A stretch of 5,829 nucleotides of DNA. Origin: Phycisphaerae bacterium. Its GTDB lineage: Bacteria > Planctomycetota > Phycisphaerae > Phycisphaerales > SM1A02. The notes beneath the pieces were generated by a model that saw only the letters and a program-made list of their open reading frames with translations, was not told the DNA's origin and did no database searches. A program made the translations under genes and the position numbers. Shown in pieces: positions 1 to 5,685 of the stretch. The stretch covers positions 1-5,829 of the forward strand of contig PAAB01000035.1 in NCBI GenBank assembly GCA_002591705.1. Direction: 5' to 3'. Within the stretch, counting starts at the first letter, position 1. Each line of letters begins with the position of its first letter.

Positions 1-405
1 CGACTCGCCGCGATGGCGCAGGCGAGCTCCACGGGGCAGGTGACGATGGTGCAGAAGGTGCCGCTGGACCTGGCGTCCTTCGCCCAGCAGCCGTGTGCCG
101 TCCCAGGCGGTGACGCGGCACACCAGGGTGGTGCCTTCCAGTTCGACGGCTTCGGCTTCGACCCGGACGACGTGGCCGACCGGGCACGGAGCCACGTGGT
201 CGATCGAAAGGTGGGCGCCGATGCCCTCTTCGTGCGGTTCCAGGTGGTCCACCAGGACCTTCCGGGCGGCCAGTTCCATGTGATGGGCCATGGACCAGGT
301 CGAGTACACACGGTGCACCACGATCCCGTCGAAGGCGGGGCACATGTCCTCCGTCACCTCGATCCGGACTTCCGCCCGGTTTCCGACTTTCAGGCCCGGC
401 TGCAT
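1..405 (-). CDS. FlK-like hot-dog-fold acyl-CoA thioesterase (3' end cut by window edge)
   Basis: Reading the minus strand from the ATG at 405 gives 135 codons with no stop before the window edge. The protein resembles the fluoroacetyl-CoA thioesterase (FlK) family, small single-domain hot-dog enzymes of about 140 residues that hydrolyse acyl-CoA thioesters in the cytosol. The FlK triad Thr42/Glu50/His76 has an exact counterpart in T36 (in VYSTWSM), E44 (in HHMELAAR) and H70 (in SIDHVAPCPVG), with the same spacings of 8 and 26 residues. The following 'PxPVGxxVxVEAEAVELEG' stretch and the 'WDGTRLLGEG' strand also fit the family. The substrate cannot be told from sequence; most relatives are general or uncharacterised thioesterases, so fluoroacetyl-CoA is not implied. 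There is no Shine-Dalgarno before the ATG, but a -10-like TACACT lies 7 nt upstream. The last ~20 residues are rich in His and Arg and less G/C-biased at third positions. Only a few C-terminal residues are likely to be missing. Confidence 0.8.
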   Translation of the reverse strand, partial: MQPGLKVGNRAEVRIEVTEDMCPAFDGIVVHRVYSTWSMAHHMELAARKVLVDHLEPHEEGIGAHLSIDHVAPCPVGHVVRVEAEAVELEGTTLVCRVTAWDGTRLLGEGRQVQRHLLHHRHLPRGARLRHRGES

Positions 406-412
406 GGGCGGT

Positions 413-420
413 AGTGTACC
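413..420 (-). promoter_or_regulatory. Candidate -10 element for the thioesterase gene, possibly leaderless
   Basis: The minus strand reads GGTACACT, whose TACACT resembles a -10 hexamer. Only seven bases (ACCGCCC) separate it from the ATG at 405, so transcription would start at or within a base or two of the start codon. That fits the absence of a Shine-Dalgarno site. No convincing -35 box is seen at 16-18 bp spacing. This is a prediction from a short motif. Confidence 0.4.
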
Positions 421-423
421 GGT

Positions 424-438
424 GCGCCGCGTCGGCGC
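424..438. repeat. Perfect inverted repeat in the divergent spacer
   Basis: GCGCCG-CGT-CGGCGC is a perfect 6-bp inverted repeat with a 3-nt centre. It sits in the 51-bp spacer between the divergent thioesterase and hydrolase-like genes. It could be an operator, or a hairpin in the short leader of the plus-strand gene. No T-run follows, so it does not look like an intrinsic terminator. Chance is possible in GC-rich DNA. Confidence 0.4.
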
Positions 439-456
439 GAGCATGGAGCCCGGACC

Positions 457-1266
457 GTGGGACTCATCCTGTTGCTGCTGTTGGCCGCCGGCTTCCTCCT
501 CTGGACGGGGGTGGTGCTGATTCTCCGTGCCGCCGCCGGTCCGACCCGCGACGGCATCGGCCGGGCCCTGGCCGAGGGACGGCCGACCGAGCCGCAGCAG
601 CTCGGATTCGAGGTGGCATCACGGGCGATCGAGACCGAGGACGGCCTGCAACTGCCGAGCTGGGAGTTCACGACCGGAAACGACGGTCCCACCGTGGTCT
701 GGGTGCACGACAGGGGCGGCTCCCAACTTGGTCTGCTGCCGCGACTGCCGGCGTGGGGCGCCTGGTGCGGACGCCTCGTGACCATGGATCTGCGGGGGCA
801 CGGTGAAGCCCCGGGCCGATGTTCGCTGGGGCGTGACGAACTGGATGACGTGCGGCGACTGCTCGATCGCCACGCCGGTGAATCGATCGTATTGGCCGGA
901 GAGGGACTGGGTGCGGTGCTGGCGATCAACGCCGTGGCGGCCGGGTTCGTCGAACCGCTGGGGATCTTCGCAGTGGATCCGTTCGTGCACGGGAGCGAAC
1001 GGTTTCGAACGGCACTGAAGCGGGCGGGGTACCACGTCTTTCCGGCGGCGGATCTGGCCCTGATCACGCTCTGGTTGCGCGGCCGATCTCCCATCGACCT
1101 TGGTTGGTCCGGTGCGCATTCCGCCGTGCCCGTCCTGGCCCGATGCGGAGCCGACGAAGCCGCGTCGCTGCGAACGCTGGTTCCGGCCGGATCGCGCGTG
1201 CGGATCGAGCCGCTCGAGGAGGATGATCCCGATCGGGCCGCTGCCGTCGAAGGGCCGTGGTGGTGA
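457..1266 (+). CDS. Membrane-anchored alpha/beta-hydrolase-like protein lacking the nucleophilic serine
   Basis: This 269-residue protein starts at GTG 457, with GGAG at 445-448 eight bases upstream. Residues 3-23 are a continuous hydrophobic segment (LILLLLLAAGFLLW...), either a membrane anchor or an uncleaved signal. The rest has the landmarks of an alpha/beta-hydrolase domain in order: a 'VVWVHDRGGS' oxyanion-type loop (H84-G88), 'MDLRGHGEAPG' (D111-G116), a nucleophile-elbow region 'VLAGEGLGAVLAI' (148-152), and 'VPVLARCGADEAA' with D233 where the acid residue is usually found. The elbow reads G-E-G-L-G, so Gly150 (GGA) stands where Ser is expected. No clear catalytic His follows before the C-terminus. 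GGA to a Ser codon needs two base changes, so one sequencing error does not explain it. I infer a non-catalytic or altered family member facing one side of the membrane. The gene diverges from the thioesterase and converges on fumC, 3 bp away. Assignment to the fold is fairly secure; the role is unknown. Confidence 0.75.
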   Translation: MGLILLLLLAAGFLLWTGVVLILRAAAGPTRDGIGRALAEGRPTEPQQLGFEVASRAIETEDGLQLPSWEFTTGNDGPTVVWVHDRGGSQLGLLPRLPAWGAWCGRLVTMDLRGHGEAPGRCSLGRDELDDVRRLLDRHAGESIVLAGEGLGAVLAINAVAAGFVEPLGIFAVDPFVHGSERFRTALKRAGYHVFPAADLALITLWLRGRSPIDLGWSGAHSAVPVLARCGADEAASLRTLVPAGSRVRIEPLEEDDPDRAAAVEGPWW

Positions 1267-1269
1267 GGA

Positions 1270-2709
1270 TCAGTGCGGACGGGTCATCCCGCTGACGTCG
1301 AGGACGTCGTCGAGGGTCTTCGCATCGAGGATGCCGTGGGCCAGGCAGTATTCGCGGATGGTCTGTCCGGTCTCGTAGGCGTGATGGGCGATCTCCGCCG
1401 ACTTGTTGTAGCCGATGACCGGAACCAGCGCGGTGCCGAGCATCAGGCTCTGTTCGACCGTTTCATCGATGCGCTTGCGGTTGGCCTTGAGCCCGGCAAC
1501 GCAGTTGTCGGCGAAGAGATCGGAGGCATTGGCCAGCAGCCGGATGCTCTCGAGCAGTCGTTCGGCCATGCAGGGCATCGAGACGTTCAGTTCCATCATG
1601 GAACCCACGCCTCCCATGGCTCCGACGCCGATGGTCACGTCGTTGCCTTCGACCTGGGCGGTGACCTGCATCACCGATTCGACGAGGACCGGGTTGACCT
1701 TGCCGGGCATGATGGATGAGCCGGGCTGCAGTTCCGGCAGGATGATCTCGAACCAGCTGGCCCGTGGTCCGGAACCCATCAGACGGATGTCGCTGGCGAT
1801 CTTCGAGAGACTGATGGAGATCGTCCGCAGCAGTCCGTGGGCCTCGACGATGCAGTCGCGGGTCGCCTGCGCCTCGAAGTGGTTGGCGGCTTCCTTGAAC
1901 CGCACTCCGGTTGCCTTGGACAGTCTCGATGCGACCAGACGACCGAAGCGGGGATGGGTGTTGATGCCGGTTCCGACGGCCGTGCCTCCGATGGGAAGGT
2001 TCGACGCCATGGCTTCGCTGGCCCGCTTGGCCCGTTCCACGGCGTGGTCGATCTGGGCCGCGTAGCCGGAGAACTCCTGTCCGAGCCGGATGGGGGTCGC
2101 GTCCTGGAGATGAGTCCGTCCGATCTTCACGTACTTGTCGAACTGCCTCGCCTTGGTGTGCAGCGTCCGGGCCAGCTTCTTCAGGGCCGGAAGCAGCGAC
2201 TGCTTGATCTGGACGCACGCCGCGACCTGCATGGCGGTGGGGAAGGTGTCGTTGGAGGACTGTCCCATGTTGACATGGTCGTTGGGATGCACCGGGTCCT
2301 GCGCACCGATCTTCGCACCCGCGGCCAGGCAGGCCATGTTGGACACGACTTCGTTGGTGTTCATGTTGCTGGACGTGCCGGATCCGGTCTGGAAGACGTC
2401 GACTGGGAAGTTGCGCATCATGGCCGTGCGTGCGTGGTCGTCGCCTTCGAGCGCCGCGGCGATCTCGGTGCATGCCCTGGCGATCAGTCGACGTCGCTTC
2501 TGGGTCAGCTTGCCGAGTTCGTGATTCGATTCCGCCGCGGCCCCCTTGAGCAGGGCGAAGGCGTGGATGATCTCGTGTCCCACGGCCCGCCCCGAAATGG
2601 GAAAGTTCAGCACGGCACGCTGGGTACTGGCACCGTAGAGCACGTCCGCGGGGACGGTCATCGTCCCCATCGAGTCGCGTTCGGTTCTCGTCTTCACCTT
2701 CGTTGCCAT
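1270..2709 (-). CDS. fumC: Class II fumarate hydratase
   Basis: This complete 479-residue protein is a class II (iron-independent) fumarase, which interconverts fumarate and L-malate in the TCA cycle as a cytosolic homotetramer. The family signature GSSIMPGKVNP is at 330-340, with the catalytic-loop serine at S331. Substrate-site motifs TGSGTSSNMNTNE (108-120) and HPNDHVNMGQSSND (141-154), and GRTHLQDATP (197-206) with the general-acid/base-region His200, are all intact. 'TSSNMN' and 'MPGKVNP' favour fumarase over aspartase, which usually has 'TSxNMN' and 'MPAKVNP'. Length is slightly above the usual ~465 residues because of a short N-terminal extension (MATKVKTRTERDSMGTM). AGGAG at 2718-2722 lies eight bases from the ATG and supports this start. 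The gene is 52 bp downstream of the sirtuin on the same strand, so it may be read through from that operon or from its own candidate promoter in the gap. It ends 3 bp from the convergent hydrolase-like gene. Confidence 0.97.
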   Translation of the reverse strand: MATKVKTRTERDSMGTMTVPADVLYGASTQRAVLNFPISGRAVGHEIIHAFALLKGAAAESNHELGKLTQKRRRLIARACTEIAAALEGDDHARTAMMRNFPVDVFQTGSGTSSNMNTNEVVSNMACLAAGAKIGAQDPVHPNDHVNMGQSSNDTFPTAMQVAACVQIKQSLLPALKKLARTLHTKARQFDKYVKIGRTHLQDATPIRLGQEFSGYAAQIDHAVERAKRASEAMASNLPIGGTAVGTGINTHPRFGRLVASRLSKATGVRFKEAANHFEAQATRDCIVEAHGLLRTISISLSKIASDIRLMGSGPRASWFEIILPELQPGSSIMPGKVNPVLVESVMQVTAQVEGNDVTIGVGAMGGVGSMMELNVSMPCMAERLLESIRLLANASDLFADNCVAGLKANRKRIDETVEQSLMLGTALVPVIGYNKSAEIAHHAYETGQTIREYCLAHGILDAKTLDDVLDVSGMTRPH

Positions 2710-2717
2710 GGCGGGCG

Positions 2718-2722
2718 CTCCT
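2718..2722 (-). promoter_or_regulatory. Strong ribosome binding site of fumC
   Basis: The minus strand reads AGGAG, with eight bases between it and the fumC ATG at 2709. It is the strongest Shine-Dalgarno match on the minus strand of this window and fixes the fumC start. Confidence 0.8.
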
Positions 2723-2740
2723 GTAGGGGTTCGGGAGGCA

Positions 2741-2748
2741 AGGGTACC
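2741..2748 (-). promoter_or_regulatory. Candidate -10 element before fumC
   Basis: In the 52-bp gap between sirtuin and fumC the minus strand reads GGTACCCT, close to the GGTACACT found before two other genes here. A start site about seven bases on would give a leader of roughly 24 nt that includes the AGGAG site. A weak -35-like TGGCCT lies 17 bp upstream, inside the end of the sirtuin gene. The element also overlaps the palindrome GGGTACCC, so coincidence is possible. Confidence 0.3.
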
Positions 2749-2761
2749 CCGTCGGTCCTGC

Positions 2762-3469
2762 TCAGGCCAGCAGCGCCGGAAGCAGTTCCGCCGCGGACCC
2801 GATGAGTTCGACGTCGGCGATCCCGCTCGCCCGGCTGGGATTCATGTTGACCACGACGATTCGGGCCCCGTGGTGGCGCGCGAGGGTGATGAGGCCGGCG
2901 GCCGGATAGACACTGGCATCGGTGCCGACCACCAGGAGCAGGTCGCAGTTCGAGCAGGCCGCCTCCGCTCGCTGCCAGACGTCCGGATCGAGGGCCTCGC
3001 CGAACCAGATCACATCCGGTCGAAGCTCCGCCCGACCGCACGGACACCGACGACGGCCCGGGGGATCGGTGAGGTCGATGCGTTCGATGTGTCCGCACCC
3101 GCCGTGGCAGCGATCGGCTCCGATGTCTCCGTGCACCTGGATGACCGAATCGCACCCGGCGCGGAGCAGCAGATCGTCCGTGTTCTGCGTGACCTGCACG
3201 ATGTCCTCGTGTGCGGCCAGGATTCGATGGGCGGGATTGGGATCCGCGGCGCCGATCTGACTTCGCCGCGCCGCGTACCAGTCCATGACGAGATCCGGAT
3301 CCTCCGCGAAGCCCTGCGGCGAAGCCAGCCGCATCGGATCGTGCCTGGTCCACCAGCCGCCCACGGGATCGCGGAACGTGCCGACGCCCGAGGGAGCACT
3401 GAGCCCCGCACCGGAAAGGCAGGTGATTCGTTCGGCCGCATCGACAAGCTGGCGGGCGGCGTCCAGCAT
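2762..3469 (-). CDS. cobB: NAD-dependent protein deacylase, sirtuin of CobB/SIRT5 type
   Basis: This 235-residue protein is a single-domain sirtuin that removes acyl groups from lysine side chains, consuming NAD+ and releasing nicotinamide and O-acyl-ADP-ribose. The NAD-binding GAGLSAPSGVGTFR is at 20-33, the TQNTD motif at 94-98, the catalytic His113 in VIQVHGDI, the substrate-binding RPDVIWFGE at 150-158, and GTDASVYPAAGL at 182-193. Cys121, 125, 142 and 144 form the expected zinc site. Tyr65 and Arg68 in 'WYAARRSQI' match the Tyr-x-x-Arg pair that lets CobB and SIRT5 bind succinyl or malonyl lysine, so activity beyond deacetylation is predicted. Departures from the usual consensus are GVG for GIP, DDLLLRAG for the common DGLHxRAG, and a C-x3-C first zinc pair. 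The ATG directly follows the TGA of the upstream HEAT gene, with no good Shine-Dalgarno, so translation is probably coupled. fumC follows 52 bp downstream. Confidence 0.95.
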   Translation of the reverse strand: MLDAARQLVDAAERITCLSGAGLSAPSGVGTFRDPVGGWWTRHDPMRLASPQGFAEDPDLVMDWYAARRSQIGAADPNPAHRILAAHEDIVQVTQNTDDLLLRAGCDSVIQVHGDIGADRCHGGCGHIERIDLTDPPGRRRCPCGRAELRPDVIWFGEALDPDVWQRAEAACSNCDLLLVVGTDASVYPAAGLITLARHHGARIVVVNMNPSRASGIADVELIGSAAELLPALLA

Positions 3470-5545
3470 TCAGGAACCCGGATCCCCGGCTTCGTCGGTC
3501 TCCGACGTGTCGTCATCGGGCATCAGCGGATCGTCGACCAGTCCAAGGGTCGCCCTCCGTTCCGCATCGAGTTGTTCGTTGTACCGGCGCACGATCTCCT
3601 GCAGGAGATCGGACGCGGACTCGGGGCGACTGGCCAGCGTGTCCTGGTAGGCCCGGATCCACATGTCGGGGTCGTCGTGGATGCCGGCGGCGTCATCGTA
3701 GAGCGTGGCGCGGATGGCGGAAATGAACTTCATGTCCAGCAGCTGCTCGTCCAGCAGTCGTTCGTCGATCCCCTGGATCAGGGTGAGCGCGGCCGCGGGT
3801 GAATCCTGTTCGAGCAGCATGGGAATCAGCCGCTTGAGAATCCGCAGTTGCATCGATTCGTCGAGTACGCCCCGCGAAAGGCTGGCATTGAGGATGCGGA
3901 TGCGCAACTGATCGTTGGAGTGCGGCACCGCTCCGATCATGTCGTCGATCTCGAGGATGCGGGTCGGTTCCTGGATCTCGGTCGCTTCGGCGACCGAGTC
4001 CGCCCAGGCGTCTGCATGGTCCGGAGGCGGTGCCAAGGTCAGCAGGGTTCGAAGTGTGGGGAGATCCATCACGTCCCGTCGGGCTGCGATGAGCGCGAAC
4101 GGGTAGATCTGCTCGTCCGATGCCCGGGCCACAAGGGCACCATGCCGGCCACGCTGTAGGAAGGCGTTGGCCACCGTGGCACGGACGACGGGATCGGGAT
4201 TGTCGAGGATCACCTCGAGGGATCGGAGGTCGTCCTCGTTTCCGGTCAGCACGAGCAGCGGAGCGATGGACTGCCACGTCGAGGGGGCGAGCGCGGTCCG
4301 GGCGTCCCGCGCGATTCGACGGCGTACCTCCGGGTCCAGTTCGGGATGTTCCAGAAGAATCGCACGGAGTGTCTGGGCGGCCGATTCCCGAAGCTCCGGA
4401 ACCCCGAGGAGGCGGCGGGCGGGATCGATGGCGGCGGTGGTTCGTTGTGTGGCCAGGTAGTCAAGGATCGACTTCAGGACCTCCTCGTCCTCCTCGAGTT
4501 CCAGTCGGGTCAGCACGATGTCGTCGATTTCAACCCGGTTGAGCTGCTTGAGGAGCCCGGCCGCGCGCCGCCGGGTGAGGGTGTCGGGATCCGTGAGCAG
4601 TCGGCCCACCGCAACCTGGAGTTCGGGGGTGTCATGCCCGTCGCCGAGCATGAAGGACACGCGGTAGACCGCGAAATTCCGCACCGCGGCGAGGGAGTCG
4701 TCGAGCAGTTCCAGCACCTTCTGCTGCTGCACCTCGAGCGGAAGCAGCGGCAGCAGGTCCGCGTAGGCCCGGATCATTCGTTGTGAAGCGAGCGATGCTT
4801 CGGAATCGGCCTGCTGCAGTCGGTGATCGAAGGCGACGGTGGTCCGGTGCAGCGCGTCGATCGAAGTGCGGAGCAGTTCGGAGCGGTCGGATGCATCCAG
4901 ATCCGACCACCACCGGATCCATTCCTCCCGATCCATCGTCCGTCCGGTCAGGGTGGCCAATGCCGACATCGCAGTGTCTGCCAGTGGTGGAGGAGTCGCA
5001 TCGAGTTGGAGCATCGAGACGAGGACCCGGATCGACGGCATCGGGTGGGCGTGGAACGCACCGAGCACCTCGGTGGCGTTTCGCCGCGCTTCGAGGGGGC
5101 GGTTTCCATCGAGTGCAAGGGTCGAAACGGTCTCGAAGCAGCCGGATCCGGCGGCGGCATAGCGAGCCAGCAGAACGCCGATGGACCCGACGGTGGCGTT
5201 CGGCGCGTTCGGCAGCAGTGCAAGCAGTGCGGGCAGCAGATCCGGCGAGGGGTTTGGTTGTTGGGCCTCGGCCATGAGCACGGCCAGGATCGGCTCGACC
5301 CGGCCGCTGCGCAGTGCATCATTCAGCGCGGCGGTACTCTCCAGACTGCGCATCCGCACCAGAGCGTCCGCGGCGTTCGTTCGTTCCTGAAGACCAATTT
5401 GCTGGTCCGGTTCCAGCAGGATCACGGCCTGCCGCTGGAGCCGCTGCTGCTCCTCGGTGGTGAGCGACCGATGGAACGTGTCGCCGAGCACCGGTCCCGC
5501 GCACATGGTGCACAGGCATGCCGCCAGCACGATCCGGAAATTCAT
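3470..5545 (-). CDS. Exported HEAT-repeat protein of unknown function
   Basis: The chosen 691-residue protein begins MNFRIVLAACLCTMCAGPVLG, a typical Sec signal peptide with likely cleavage after G21 (VLG|DT). The mature part is almost wholly alpha-helical and leucine/alanine-rich, with degenerate HEAT-like helical pairs, clearest around 51-95, 148-200, 277-335, 340-400 and 438-490 (for example DPDTLTRRRAAGLLKQL and NPDPVVRATVANAFLQ). 'LTGRTMDREEWIRWW' (199-213) resembles an element of planctomycete HEAT proteins. The last 20 residues are acidic. HEAT proteins are usually scaffolds for protein-protein contacts; no enzyme motif is visible. The ATG at 5575 would add ten residues (MANRRTTSAR) and is also possible; neither start has a Shine-Dalgarno site. 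Earlier starts, up to 5785, only read antisense to the TPR gene and are unlikely. 'LAAC' at 7-10 looks like a lipobox but leaves too short a hydrophobic stretch. The TGA abuts the sirtuin ATG, indicating one operon. Confidence 0.8.
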   Translation of the reverse strand: MNFRIVLAACLCTMCAGPVLGDTFHRSLTTEEQQRLQRQAVILLEPDQQIGLQERTNAADALVRMRSLESTAALNDALRSGRVEPILAVLMAEAQQPNPSPDLLPALLALLPNAPNATVGSIGVLLARYAAAGSGCFETVSTLALDGNRPLEARRNATEVLGAFHAHPMPSIRVLVSMLQLDATPPPLADTAMSALATLTGRTMDREEWIRWWSDLDASDRSELLRTSIDALHRTTVAFDHRLQQADSEASLASQRMIRAYADLLPLLPLEVQQQKVLELLDDSLAAVRNFAVYRVSFMLGDGHDTPELQVAVGRLLTDPDTLTRRRAAGLLKQLNRVEIDDIVLTRLELEEDEEVLKSILDYLATQRTTAAIDPARRLLGVPELRESAAQTLRAILLEHPELDPEVRRRIARDARTALAPSTWQSIAPLLVLTGNEDDLRSLEVILDNPDPVVRATVANAFLQRGRHGALVARASDEQIYPFALIAARRDVMDLPTLRTLLTLAPPPDHADAWADSVAEATEIQEPTRILEIDDMIGAVPHSNDQLRIRILNASLSRGVLDESMQLRILKRLIPMLLEQDSPAAALTLIQGIDERLLDEQLLDMKFISAIRATLYDDAAGIHDDPDMWIRAYQDTLASRPESASDLLQEIVRRYNEQLDAERRATLGLVDDPLMPDDDTSETDEAGDPGS
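3592..3611. repeat. 20-bp perfect palindrome inside the HEAT gene
   Basis: CGATCTCCTG followed immediately by its reverse complement CAGGAGATCG forms a perfect 20-bp palindrome with no spacer. It lies in the 3' part of the HEAT-protein gene and encodes part of 'DLLQEIV'. It may be a protein-binding site or a chance product of the codons. No function can be assigned. Confidence 0.5.
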
Positions 5546-5585
5546 TCGTGCCGAGGTTGTTCGCCGGTTCGCCATGGTCGCGGTC

Positions 5586-5591
5586 ATTGTA
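5586..5591 (-). promoter_or_regulatory. Candidate -10 element for the HEAT-sirtuin operon
   Basis: The minus strand reads TACAAT, a one-mismatch version of TATAAT. It lies 40 bases before the ATG at 5545 and 10 bases before the alternative ATG at 5575. No good -35 box is seen at 16-18 bp. If real, transcription would begin near 5579, which would make the 5575 start nearly leaderless and leave about 34 nt before 5545. Confidence 0.35.
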
Positions 5592-5635
5592 GGCGGTATG
5601 GCAGCGGAGGCAGGCTGCCGTCCGATCCCCGCCGG

Positions 5636-5643
5636 GGTACACT
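5636..5643 (+). promoter_or_regulatory. Candidate -10 element for the TPR-protein gene
   Basis: The plus strand reads GGTACACT, identical to the element before the thioesterase gene. It is 42 bases upstream of the TPR-protein ATG, giving a predicted leader of about 35 nt that contains the GGAG site. A weak -35-like CTGCCG is at 5615-5620, 17 bp upstream. It sits in the divergent spacer shared with the HEAT gene. Confidence 0.4.
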
Positions 5644-5685
5644 GTGGGTTGCTCGGTCGCCGGAAGCGTCGAGGGGAGCAGAACG

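Noticed and set aside
13..414. Plus-strand open frame of 133 codons
   Set aside because: It is codon-aligned antisense to the thioesterase, which has a clear family match and catalytic residues; no recognisable domain in the plus reading.
390..1094. Minus-strand open frame of 234 codons
   Set aside because: Antisense to the hydrolase-like gene; Arg/Ser/Pro-rich translation typical of a shadow frame in GC-rich DNA.
2742..2749. GGGTACCC palindrome as a terminator or operator between sirtuin and fumC
   Set aside because: Only 8 bp with no loop or T-run; better noted as part of the candidate -10 element.
1837..2805. Plus-strand open frame of 322 codons
   Set aside because: Antisense to fumC, whose identity is certain; Gly/Arg/Val-rich with no domain.
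2708..3802. Plus-strand open frame of 364 codons
   Set aside because: Antisense to the sirtuin and the end of the HEAT gene; long only because of high GC and few stops.
5515..5545. Lipoprotein signal (LAAC) in the HEAT protein
   Set aside because: The cysteine is only ten residues from the chosen start, leaving too short a hydrophobic stretch; a signal peptidase I site at VLG|DT fits better.
5627..5637. CCCC-GCC-GGGG as a terminator hairpin
   Set aside because: Four-base arms, no T-run, and it lies upstream of both divergent genes, so a terminator role is not supported.
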